From: JAKFDK01 sp036676195
GTDB lineage: Bacteria > Bacillota > Sulfobacillia > Symbiobacteriales > ZC4RG38
Assembly: GCA_036676195.1 (NCBI GenBank)
Contig: JAKFDK010000002.1
Location: 1-64,000, forward strand
Length of the DNA stretch: 64,000 bases
Direction of reading: 5' to 3'
A program made the position numbers and the translations under genes. Below, one piece after another: positions 1 to 7,590 of the stretch. Below the pieces are notes generated by a model that ran no database searches, was not told the DNA's origin, and saw only the letters and a program-made list of their open reading frames with translations. The stretch's first letter is position 1; every line of letters begins with the position of its first letter.

Positions 1-53
1 TCCACCTGTATGGCGGCTCCGAGGGGCCTTCCCTCATCTTCAGTTAAGCATAG

Positions 54-203
54 CTTTCGGGCTGTCTAGCAGCCCTGCGCTTTCGTGGCGCACAATCAGC
101 GTTGAATCGTGGCCGGGCGCTGAAGTGGTTTGATAATGCGGATTACTTCGGAGAACAACAGAAGCGTCTTCAGGACAGTTTTGGCAGGATCAGAGGTACG
201 TGA
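54..203 (+). other. Open frame at window edge, possible gene 3' end
   Basis: This frame is open for 49 codons after an in-frame TAG at 51-53 and ends at TGA 201-203. It reads like protein (...ALKWFDNADYFGEQQ..., KRLQDSFGRIRGT) and no start codon with a ribosome binding site is visible. It could be the tail of a disrupted gene or chance. The rest of 1-233 shows nothing I can name, including no clear terminator for the minus-strand operon that ends at 234. Confidence 0.15.
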
Positions 204-233
204 AGTGCGGTATATGTTAGCCGTGGTTGGAGG

Positions 234-2033
234 TTACAAGAAGAAGGTCCGTAGGGTGCCCGTTGGAAGCCAGCCGCCGGCGGCCTGCTCATAGGCAGCG
301 GCGATGCGCAGCACCGTACCTTCCTGCAAGGGGCGGCCGATGATCTGCAGGCCCACGGGCAGGCCGGCGGCCGTGTGGCCGCAGGGCACGCTCGCAGCGG
401 GCTGCCCGGTCACGCTGAAGGGCGCGGTGAAGCGGATCAATGCCTCGGGGACCGGCTCCTGGCCGTTGCCATAATCCCAAACCGCCTGGCCAATGCGGGG
501 CGCCGGAATGGGCAGGGTGGGAGTGAGTACGGCGTCTACCTGCGCCATCACGGTGGCCACCTCCTGGCTCAGTTCGGCGCGCAGGCGCTGACCCGTCAGG
601 TAGTCGCGGGCGAGAATGAACTGGCCCAGCTCCAGCCGTACCCGCACATCGGCGCCGTAGTCACCGGCCTGCCGCGTCAGAAAAGGGGCGTGCCAGGCCG
701 CGGCCTCGGCCAGGGTAATCAGGCGGTTCACCAGGGTCAGCACCGGGGCCGGGGGCAGGTTCACCTCCACCACCTCTGCCCCCAGGTCGCGCAGGACGGC
801 GGTGGCGGTATGAAAGGCCGCCAGCACCTGCGCATCCACCCGCTCGCTCAGCCAGGCCGCCGGTACGCCCAGCCGCAGGCCGGTCAGTCCGGCTGCGGGC
901 GGCCCGGCGGCGAGCCAGTCCGCCGGTGTGCACAGGGGCAGGGCGGTGGGGTCCAGGGGGTCCGGCCCGGCCAGCACGGCCAGCGCCAGGGCCAGGTCTG
1001 CCACCGTGCGGGCCAGCGGGCCGACATGGTCCAGCGACCAGCTCAGGGGAATAACCCCGGCCTTGCTGATGCGACCGTAAGTCGGCTTGAGGCCGGGGAT
1101 GCCACAGGCGGCCGCCGGCATGCGGACGGAGCCGCCGGTGTCGGTCCCCAGGGCCAGCGGTACCAGGCCGGCCGCCACCGCCGCCGCCGACCCGCCGCTG
1201 GAGCCGGCCGGGCTGTGCTGCAGGTGCCAGGGGTTGCGGGTGGGCCCCTGGTAGGGACTGTCGGTGGTGGCGCCAAAGGCGAACTCATGGGTGGCCGTCT
1301 TGCCGATGATCACGGCCCCGGCAGCCCGCAGCCGCGCCACGCAGGTGGCATCTGTGCAGGGCGTGTAATCGGCCAGCACCCGGGAGCCGGCGGTGGTACG
1401 TACCCCCGCCGTCTCGATGATGTCTTTCACAGCCACCGGCACGCCGTGCAGGGGGCCGGCCCATTGGCCCCGCCGGGCGGCGTCTTCAGCCGCCTGCGCT
1501 TCCCGCAGGGCCGGTTCGGCGGTAAGGGTGACAAAGGCGTTCAGCACCCCCTGGGCGGCAGCCGCCCGGTCCAGCACGGCCCGGGTCACCTCCACCGGGG
1601 AGATCCGGCGCTGCCGGATCTCCCGGGCCAGGTCAGTGGCGCTCCAGTACAGGAATTCCGGCCCCGGCCCTGGCCCGGGCGGGGTGGGCGGGGCGGTGGT
1701 GCCCCCGGTGGCAGTGGCGGTGGCTCCGGTGGCGGTGGTGGCTCCGGACGCGGGGCCGCCCGCTGCGCCGCCGTAGCCTGTGCCCCCCTCGGTGAGGGCC
1801 GGATCCACCCAGGCCGGCTGGGTCAGACGGGGCGTGGCGTAGGCCGGCGCAGCCGCGTCAAAGCTGAAGGCGGGCGCCACCCGCTGCAGGGCCGTTTCGT
1901 CGGTCGCCCGTACCCGAGCCAGCAGTGCCTGCAGCCGCCGGGCTGTTTCCGCCAGCATTTCCGGATCGGGCAGGCTCTCCCGCCCCAGCATCGTTCTGGC
2001 CAGCAGGGCCAGCAGTTCGGCCGGAATCTCCAT
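234..2033 (-). CDS. Amidase (amidase signature family)
   Basis: The 599-residue protein carries a full amidase-signature domain (about residues 127-590). The Ser-cisSer-Lys triad is visible as K203 (PVAVKDI), S278 (SPAGSSGGS) and S302 (DTGGSVRMP). Residues 1-80 form a helical extension and about 82-125 form a Gly/Thr/Ala/Pro-rich linker, which is unusual for the family. The ATG follows AAGGAGGGG at good spacing, and the gene starts 19 bp after the carbamate kinase gene as last gene of the operon. Family members hydrolyse amides, carbamates or ureido acids; the context suggests the amide left after carbamoyl transfer (oxamate is one candidate), but the substrate is inferred. GatA or allophanate hydrolase are alternatives; no gatB/gatC partner is nearby. 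Confidence 0.9.
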   Translation of the reverse strand: MEIPAELLALLARTMLGRESLPDPEMLAETARRLQALLARVRATDETALQRVAPAFSFDAAAPAYATPRLTQPAWVDPALTEGGTGYGGAAGGPASGATTATGATATATGGTTAPPTPPGPGPGPEFLYWSATDLAREIRQRRISPVEVTRAVLDRAAAAQGVLNAFVTLTAEPALREAQAAEDAARRGQWAGPLHGVPVAVKDIIETAGVRTTAGSRVLADYTPCTDATCVARLRAAGAVIIGKTATHEFAFGATTDSPYQGPTRNPWHLQHSPAGSSGGSAAAVAAGLVPLALGTDTGGSVRMPAAACGIPGLKPTYGRISKAGVIPLSWSLDHVGPLARTVADLALALAVLAGPDPLDPTALPLCTPADWLAAGPPAAGLTGLRLGVPAAWLSERVDAQVLAAFHTATAVLRDLGAEVVEVNLPPAPVLTLVNRLITLAEAAAWHAPFLTRQAGDYGADVRVRLELGQFILARDYLTGQRLRAELSQEVATVMAQVDAVLTPTLPIPAPRIGQAVWDYGNGQEPVPEALIRFTAPFSVTGQPAASVPCGHTAAGLPVGLQIIGRPLQEGTVLRIAAAYEQAAGGWLPTGTLRTFFL

Positions 2034-2052
2034 GGGTCCCCTCCTTCTGCCG

Positions 2053-2991
2053 TCAGCGCCGGATCTGGGTGCCGGCCAGGCCTGCCACCCCGGCCACCGC
2101 TGCCTCCAGAGAGGTAATCACAGCCCGCCCGCCGCCGGCGGCGACAAACCCGATTGCTCCGGCCATTTTGGTCCGCATGGATCCGGGCGGGAACCACCCC
2201 TCCGCCAGATAGGCCTGCGCCTCATCGGCGGTGACGGTGTCCAGCCCCTGCTGGTGCGGAGTCCCGTAATGCAGGTAGACCCGGGGCACATCGGTCAGGA
2301 TCACCAGCAGGTCGGCCGCCAGATCCGTGGCCAGCCGCTGCGCGACCAGGTCCTTGTCGATGACCGCTTCTGCCCCTTCCCACCCGTTCGGTCCCGCCGT
2401 CACCGGCACCCCGCCGCCGCCGCAGGCAATCACCGTCGCACCGCTGCGGACCAGGCTTTGAATGGCAGCCAGTTCCACAATGCGCAGCGGCGGGGGCGAT
2501 GCCACCACCCGGCGCCAGCCCCGCCCGGCGTCCTCTTGCAGCGGGCCGCAGTCGGCCGCCAGCAGGGCCCGGGCCTGTGCCTTGGTGTAAAACGGGCCCA
2601 CCGGCTTGCTCGGGCAGTGCCAGGCCGGGTCCGCCGGGTCCACCTCCACCTGGGTAACCAGCGCCACCACATGGCCAGGCTGCCCCTGCTCCCGCAGCGC
2701 CTTTTGCAACTCCCGCTGCAGCAGATAACCGAGCTGGCCCTGAGTCTGAGCCCCCAGTACGTCCAGCGGCATGGGCGGCACCTGCTCCCGGGCCGCCTCG
2801 TTCTGCAACAGCAGGTGACCGACCTGCGGCCCGTTTCCATGGGTCAGCACCACCCGGTAGCCCAGGCCGACAATCTCGGCGATCTGTCGGCAGGCGGTGC
2901 GGATGTTAGTCACTTGCTCGGCCAGTGTGCCGGACTGGCCTGGCCGGAGGATGGCGTTGCCCCCCAGGGCAATCACCGCGGTCTGGGTCAT
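2053..2991 (-). CDS. arcC: Carbamate kinase (ArcC/AllK type)
   Basis: This 312-residue protein matches catabolic carbamate kinase over its length: N-terminal ALGGNAIL, then THGNGPQVG, an ACGGGGVPV loop and EAVIDKDL. The enzyme turns carbamoyl phosphate plus ADP into ATP, ammonia and CO2. A longer open frame runs upstream to 3207, but the ATG at 2991 gives the family N-terminus and follows GGGAG. It lies 25 bp downstream of the AllH-like gene, so it can use the carbamoyl phosphate made by AllFGH, as AllK does in E. coli. No arginine deiminase or ornithine carbamoyltransferase gene is adjacent. Confidence 0.93.
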   Translation of the reverse strand: MTQTAVIALGGNAILRPGQSGTLAEQVTNIRTACRQIAEIVGLGYRVVLTHGNGPQVGHLLLQNEAAREQVPPMPLDVLGAQTQGQLGYLLQRELQKALREQGQPGHVVALVTQVEVDPADPAWHCPSKPVGPFYTKAQARALLAADCGPLQEDAGRGWRRVVASPPPLRIVELAAIQSLVRSGATVIACGGGGVPVTAGPNGWEGAEAVIDKDLVAQRLATDLAADLLVILTDVPRVYLHYGTPHQQGLDTVTADEAQAYLAEGWFPPGSMRTKMAGAIGFVAAGGGRAVITSLEAAVAGVAGLAGTQIRR

Positions 2992-3016
2992 GCACACATC
3001 ACTCCCGCCAATGGGA

Positions 3017-3871
3017 TCAGATGCATTCGGCCAGCCCGTGCAGCGCCACCAGGACTCCCGCCGCCCAGTCACTGCCAGAGGTCGCTCCGTGGGCCAGCAC
3101 GGGGGCCAGGGCGGCCGCCAGCGCCGCATCCGCCAGCAGCGTATCCACCAGTGCCAGGGCCGAGGCCGCGGCCACCCCCCGGCCGGCCCAGCGCAGCAGG
3201 TGGGCACTCAGCCGGGTGGTAGCGGTCAGGTCCAGGGTGGTCAGCACCTGGGTGGGGCGGCCGGCCCGCCACCGGGTAACGGCGTAACCGGCCAGCAGGT
3301 CGTCGCCGCTGGGCGTGAGGCCGGGTCCCAGTCCCAGCAGCCCTCGGGCCGCCTCTGCCGCCGCCCCTGTGGCCAGGCCACGCACGCGGGGCAGGGCAAA
3401 AGCGGCCAGCGGGCTCAGGGCGACCTCCCGGCCCACCACCGCCAGGGCTGCCGGCAACAGGCCGCCCTGCTGTCCGTATGCGGCCAGGGCCACTGCCAGC
3501 CGGTCCCGGCCACGACGCAGCAGAACGGTACGGTCCGTGCACGTCGCCGGCGCAGGCGGGGGCGGCGGCACCCAGGGGTGAGCCTCGGCCCAGGTCAGCC
3601 GGTGCCCACCGGGACCGGTCAGATCCAGGCCATCTGCCCCGACCCGCACAGGGTCGCCGGGTGCCCAGCCCAGGGCAGTAAAAGGCAGTTCCACGGTACA
3701 GACCAGATTGCCGGGGCCGTCCCCCACGGCGGGGGCCACGGCGGTGAGCAGGTCCGGGCCGAAGTCCAGGTTCAGGGCCGGCCGGTGCACACTGAGAACC
3801 GTTGCAGACGCCCCCGGCTGCAGTCGGCGCCGCAGGGGGGCATGTATGGAGCAGCCCCGGACGACAATCAA
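3017..3871 (-). CDS. allH: DUF2877 protein, AllH/YlbF-like oxamate carbamoyltransferase subunit
   Basis: The 284-residue protein has the DUF2877 hallmarks near its C-terminal half: GLGPGLTPSGDDLLAG and HGATSGSDWAAG. E. coli YlbF (AllH) belongs to this family and is one of three proteins reported to make up oxamate carbamoyltransferase. The TTG start overlaps the TGA of the DUF1116 gene by four bases, so the two are translationally coupled. Order and spacing with the neighbours reproduce the allF-G-H arrangement. Which of the three subunits holds the active site cannot be read from the sequence. Confidence 0.85.
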   Translation of the reverse strand: MIVVRGCSIHAPLRRRLQPGASATVLSVHRPALNLDFGPDLLTAVAPAVGDGPGNLVCTVELPFTALGWAPGDPVRVGADGLDLTGPGGHRLTWAEAHPWVPPPPPAPATCTDRTVLLRRGRDRLAVALAAYGQQGGLLPAALAVVGREVALSPLAAFALPRVRGLATGAAAEAARGLLGLGPGLTPSGDDLLAGYAVTRWRAGRPTQVLTTLDLTATTRLSAHLLRWAGRGVAAASALALVDTLLADAALAAALAPVLAHGATSGSDWAAGVLVALHGLAECI

Positions 3872-5277
3872 CCTTCCAGGGCCTCTGCCAGGGCCAGCAC
3901 GGCAGCCGCGAAGATCTGTGCGGGCGGGTGGACCAGGCCGGCGCCGACCTGGCCCACGCCAGGGTCTTTATGGGCGACACCGGTATTGATGCTGGGCAGG
4001 ATCCCGGTTTCCACCACCTTGCAGACATCAATGCCGGTGGGGGTGCCGCGAAAATCGAAGCCGGGAATCTGGTAGTGGCGGTTTTCGGCCAGGGTGATCT
4101 CGTACATCTGCCGGGTCAGGGCCACCGCCAGGTCCACCGAGCCGCCGACAAACTGCACGATGGCGGGCGCCGCTGCCATGGCGAAGCCGCCCAGACCGGC
4201 GGTTTCGGTAATCGCCGAATCGCCCACGTCGGGGCAGGCATCCGCTTCTGTATATCCGGGGAAGTAGAGTCCCCGCACCCGTCCGGCCGGGCCGGTGAAC
4301 CAGCAACCGGGCAGCCCTGACACCTGCAGCCCGAATTCATAGCCGTTCCGGGCCATCACGGTGACCACGGTGGCGTGGGGAATGCCGCAGGCCGCGTCCA
4401 GCACAGCCTTGGCCGCCGCCATGGACAGGTTGACGAACCAGACCTCGTTATGGCCGATGAAGTCCAGGATCCGGCCGAGGGCGGCCGGTGCCAGCGGCGC
4501 CGTGACCAGGTGGGGCGCCAGTTCCCGCAGGAACAGGGCACCGGCGGCCTTGTTCCGGTTGTGCACCTCGTCGCCCATGTGCAAGGCCTGGGCGATCAGA
4601 CTGCGCAGGTCCAGGCCGCCCAGGGCCCTGACGGCGTGGCGCAGCGCCCCGGCCACCTCGGTATTAATCCAGCGCAGCCGCTCCAGCACCTCCGGGCCGT
4701 AAGCGCCCATGCGCAGCACCTTGCCGTAGCCTTCGTTCAGGTTGCAGTACGCCCGGTTGCCGCACGCCCGGTTTTCCACCACGAACAGCGCCGAACTGTA
4801 CGAGATCACTCCGGCCATGGGGCCAACGCAGCCCAGGTCGTGGTTGGCCCGGAAGGTAATGCGGCCGGACGCCGCCAGTGCCGCCGCCGCTTCCGGTGTA
4901 TCCGCCAGCCCTTCGAGCATCAGGGCGCCAAGCACCGCCCCTTGCTGCGGGCCGGACATGGTTGCCCAGCAGTTGGGCGGGCCGGCGTGCAGGACGGTGG
5001 TGCGGGTCAGCCCGGGAATCGCTTCGCCCGCAGTGGTCAGGTCCACCAGCACCGGGTGGCCGCCCAGGATGATCTCCATGGCCCGGGCGTTGGCGGCTGC
5101 CACCCGCGGGTCGCCGCCCAGCTTTTCCAGCGCGGCCACCAGGGCCGGATCACCCCCCGCCGGCGGGCGCCAGTCCAGGTGGGTGACGGGCGCGCCCTGG
5201 CGCCGCAGGCTTTCGGCAAAGTGGGGGGCACCCACGTTCAGCACGTACAGGGGCCGTTCGAACAGATCGGTTGACAA
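3868..5277 (-). CDS. allG: DUF1116 protein, AllG/YlbE-like oxamate carbamoyltransferase subunit
   Basis: The 469-residue sequence matches DUF1116 (YlbE/AllG) from end to end, including HAGPPNCWATMSGPQQGA, FRANHDLGCVGPMAGV and GDEVHNRNKAA. In E. coli this protein works with FdrA/AllF and YlbF/AllH in phosphorolysis of oxalurate to oxamate and carbamoyl phosphate. The start is TTG, preceded at six bases by GGGGAGGT and placed four bases after the fdrA stop. The protein appears cytoplasmic. A transcarbamoylase for another ureido acid remains possible, because only the family and not the substrate is shown. Confidence 0.88.
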   Translation of the reverse strand: MSTDLFERPLYVLNVGAPHFAESLRRQGAPVTHLDWRPPAGGDPALVAALEKLGGDPRVAAANARAMEIILGGHPVLVDLTTAGEAIPGLTRTTVLHAGPPNCWATMSGPQQGAVLGALMLEGLADTPEAAAALAASGRITFRANHDLGCVGPMAGVISYSSALFVVENRACGNRAYCNLNEGYGKVLRMGAYGPEVLERLRWINTEVAGALRHAVRALGGLDLRSLIAQALHMGDEVHNRNKAAGALFLRELAPHLVTAPLAPAALGRILDFIGHNEVWFVNLSMAAAKAVLDAACGIPHATVVTVMARNGYEFGLQVSGLPGCWFTGPAGRVRGLYFPGYTEADACPDVGDSAITETAGLGGFAMAAAPAIVQFVGGSVDLAVALTRQMYEITLAENRHYQIPGFDFRGTPTGIDVCKVVETGILPSINTGVAHKDPGVGQVGAGLVHPPAQIFAAAVLALAEALEG

Positions 5278-5281
5278 GCTG

Positions 5282-6730
5282 TTACCTCCCCTGTACGGTG
5301 GCGGCCGCCAGCCGGGCGGCCCGGTGGGCGGTAGCCGAAACGGTGGCGCCGGCCTGGCGCAGTTTCAGTTCCTGGTCGCTGCGCCGCTGCGGGTCGGCCT
5401 CGGTGCCCGTGACGGCGGCCAGTACGGGAATGCCGGCGGCGGTAACGCTGCGGATGCCTGCGGCCAGGGCCCCGGCCGGGTCCGGGTGGCAACCGTGGCC
5501 CAGGACCACGTCCAGCAGCACCGCCGCCACCTCGGGGTCCCGGGCCGCCGCCGCCAGCCGGCGGCAGCGCAGGGACGGGTCGATCATGGGGTGGGGGCGG
5601 CCCAGGGTGAACTCGCCTGCTCCCAGGTCCACCAGGGCATGCCCCGGCGGCAGTACGCCTCCGCATGCCTCGATCAGCACCTGTCGGGCCTGGTCGCAAA
5701 GGGTCCCGCCCGAGAACAGGCCGCGCAGGTAGCGGCGCCCGGGGGCAACCAGCGGGGGCGGCAGGGGCCGGTCACCGGCCAGACGCCCCCGCAGGTCGGC
5801 AGGGGCGGTATCGGTGGCCAGGGCCACCGCCTGCACCGCTGCCTCGTCAATGGCCGGCGCCCCGACCGTTCCCAGCAGGCAGAGTACATACGGCTTGGCA
5901 CCGGCCTGCAGACGGGCCACCACCTGCTCGGCCACCGTAAACGCCGGGGGTTTGGAAATCACCACAATCACCTGCGTCTGCGGGTCAGCCTGCAGCCGGT
6001 CGATGGCGTCGAGCGTGGCCAGCCCGCCGATGGCGGCCGACAGGTCGCGCCCGCCGGTGCCAATGAGCTGGCTGATGCCGCTGCCCAGCCGGTCGATCAG
6101 GGTGCTGAGTTCCTGGGCTCCCGTGCCGGAGGCCGCCACGATGCCAATGGGGCCGGAGCGCACCCGGTTGGCAAAGCCCAGACCCACGCCGCCGATGATG
6201 GCCGTGCCGCAGTCCGGTCCCATCAGCAGCAGGCCCCGCCGGCGGGCCAGTTGCTTCAAAGCCAGTTCATCGGCCAGGTCCACGTGGTTGGAGTACAGCA
6301 GTACGTGCATTCCGTGCTCCAGGGCCATGCGGGCCTCCCGGGCGGCGTACGCTCCGGGGACAGAGATCAGGGCCAGGTTAGCCTCGGGGCGGTTGCGCCG
6401 GGCTGCCGCCACCGTGCGTGGCGCCGCCCCGGCGCCGTCAGCCCCGGCACCGGCCGGGCGGCACTGCAGCAGTTCCTCTGCCTGCGCCACGGCGGCGGCC
6501 AGGGTCGCCTCATCAGCGGCAGATACGGCCACAATCAGGTCGGTGGCCCGGGCGGCTGTCGCCGCCGGGGTCAGCAGTCCGACATGGTTCAGCAACTCCC
6601 GGTTGGCGGGGGTACCCATGACCAGCACACATTGCACCACCCCGGCTCGGGCGCCCACCTGCCCGGCCACCGCCATCAGGGTCACCGAGTCGTAGTAGGC
6701 GTTGGGCCTGACCAGTACCTGCTGCAGCAT
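5282..6730 (-). CDS. allF: FdrA/AllF family protein
   Basis: The 482-residue protein has the two CoA-ligase-like Rossmann regions of FdrA, with MGPDCGTAIIGGVGLGFANR and GIVAASGTGAQELSTLIDR around the middle and a helical C-terminal part. E. coli FdrA is about 555 residues, so this is a shorter version. An upstream extension to 6868 lacks family similarity; the ATG at 6730 has AGGGGAG seven bases before it and lies four bases after the cyclase stop. It is followed by allG and allH. FdrA was once linked to protein export suppression; carbamoyl transfer is the better supported role here. Confidence 0.87.
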   Translation of the reverse strand: MLQQVLVRPNAYYDSVTLMAVAGQVGARAGVVQCVLVMGTPANRELLNHVGLLTPAATAARATDLIVAVSAADEATLAAAVAQAEELLQCRPAGAGADGAGAAPRTVAAARRNRPEANLALISVPGAYAAREARMALEHGMHVLLYSNHVDLADELALKQLARRRGLLLMGPDCGTAIIGGVGLGFANRVRSGPIGIVAASGTGAQELSTLIDRLGSGISQLIGTGGRDLSAAIGGLATLDAIDRLQADPQTQVIVVISKPPAFTVAEQVVARLQAGAKPYVLCLLGTVGAPAIDEAAVQAVALATDTAPADLRGRLAGDRPLPPPLVAPGRRYLRGLFSGGTLCDQARQVLIEACGGVLPPGHALVDLGAGEFTLGRPHPMIDPSLRCRRLAAAARDPEVAAVLLDVVLGHGCHPDPAGALAAGIRSVTAAGIPVLAAVTGTEADPQRRSDQELKLRQAGATVSATAHRAARLAAATVQGR

Positions 6731-6734
6731 GCCC

Positions 6735-7565
6735 TTACTCCCCTGCCGGTACGTAAGCCAGCAGCCGGCACCAGGCGGCCTCGCCGCCGCGGAAACGGAA
6801 GGGGTAACAGCCCACCCAGATGCGCTGGTCGAGCACCTCATCAATCTGGCCGCCGATGTTTTCCACATGGAATACGCCCCTGGGGAAGAGCAAGGTGTGG
6901 GTCATCTGGTAGAACTCCGGCGGGAACACCTCGTCCAGGTCCTGCACCCCCAGGTGGCGGGCGACCTTCTCCGCCACGTCCGGCCGCACCTGGCGGATTA
7001 CCGTGTCAAAGGGGTGGTCGGTCGACATGGCGTCAATGGCGATCCAGCGGATGCCCCGCTCCAGCACCCAGGGGATGAATTCCTGCTTCGGCCCGGGCTG
7101 GTTCAGGAAGTAGCGGGGCAGGTCAGGCCTGGTTTCCCCGCACTGGCACGGGCACCACTGCTCGTTATACAGGCGGTGAAAGCCAGTGTGGATCAGCAGG
7201 ATGTCACCCTTTTCGATGGTGATGCCAGTCTTCTTTTCCCAGGCTTCGAAATGCTCCGGGCCGTACAGATCGTAGTCGCCGACGCCCAGCTTTTCCAGGT
7301 CTACCACCACCGCCGGCCCGAACAGATGCTGGGCGGGGATGCCGGCCACGTCGGGGCCGGGGTCGTAGAAGTGCCAGGGGCTGTCCAGGTGGGTGGACAG
7401 GTGCAGGGTCGAGGCAATGTGCTGGGCGTTCACGCCTTCAAAGGCAATCCGTTTCACCCACTTGATGGTGGGCCCCTCGTAACGGGCAAAGGCCGGAGAG
7501 TTGGCGGAAAAGTCCTGCGACAGGTCCAGCACCCGCACACGGCTCAGGTCCAGGAACTGGTTCAC
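6735..7565 (-). CDS. Cyclase-family (KynB-like) metal-dependent hydrolase
   Basis: This 276-residue protein carries the metal-binding motif of the cyclase/kynurenine formamidase family, HLSTHLDSPWHF, at about residue 55. Members hydrolyse N-formylkynurenine, isatin and other amides or cyclic imides using Zn or Mn. The start is GTG with AAGGAGG eight bases upstream; the longer open frame to 7643 overlaps the molybdenum subunit gene and lacks family similarity. No tryptophan-degradation genes are near. Lying between a molybdenum hydroxylase and AllFGH, it may open an oxidised nitrogen ring to a ureido acid; this is inference. Confidence 0.88.
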   Translation of the reverse strand: MNQFLDLSRVRVLDLSQDFSANSPAFARYEGPTIKWVKRIAFEGVNAQHIASTLHLSTHLDSPWHFYDPGPDVAGIPAQHLFGPAVVVDLEKLGVGDYDLYGPEHFEAWEKKTGITIEKGDILLIHTGFHRLYNEQWCPCQCGETRPDLPRYFLNQPGPKQEFIPWVLERGIRWIAIDAMSTDHPFDTVIRQVRPDVAEKVARHLGVQDLDEVFPPEFYQMTHTLLFPRGVFHVENIGGQIDEVLDQRIWVGCYPFRFRGGEAAWCRLLAYVPAGE

Positions 7566-7590
7566 GGGGAACCCCTCCTTGGCGATTCGT

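Noticed and set aside
375..2117. Long plus-strand frame opposite the amidase
   Set aside because: It is a GC-rich shadow frame with Gly/Arg/Pro-rich nonsense and no ribosome binding site; the minus-strand amidase is certain.
4742..7078. 778-codon plus-strand frame across allF and allG
   Set aside because: The product has no recognisable domain and runs antisense over two clear genes.
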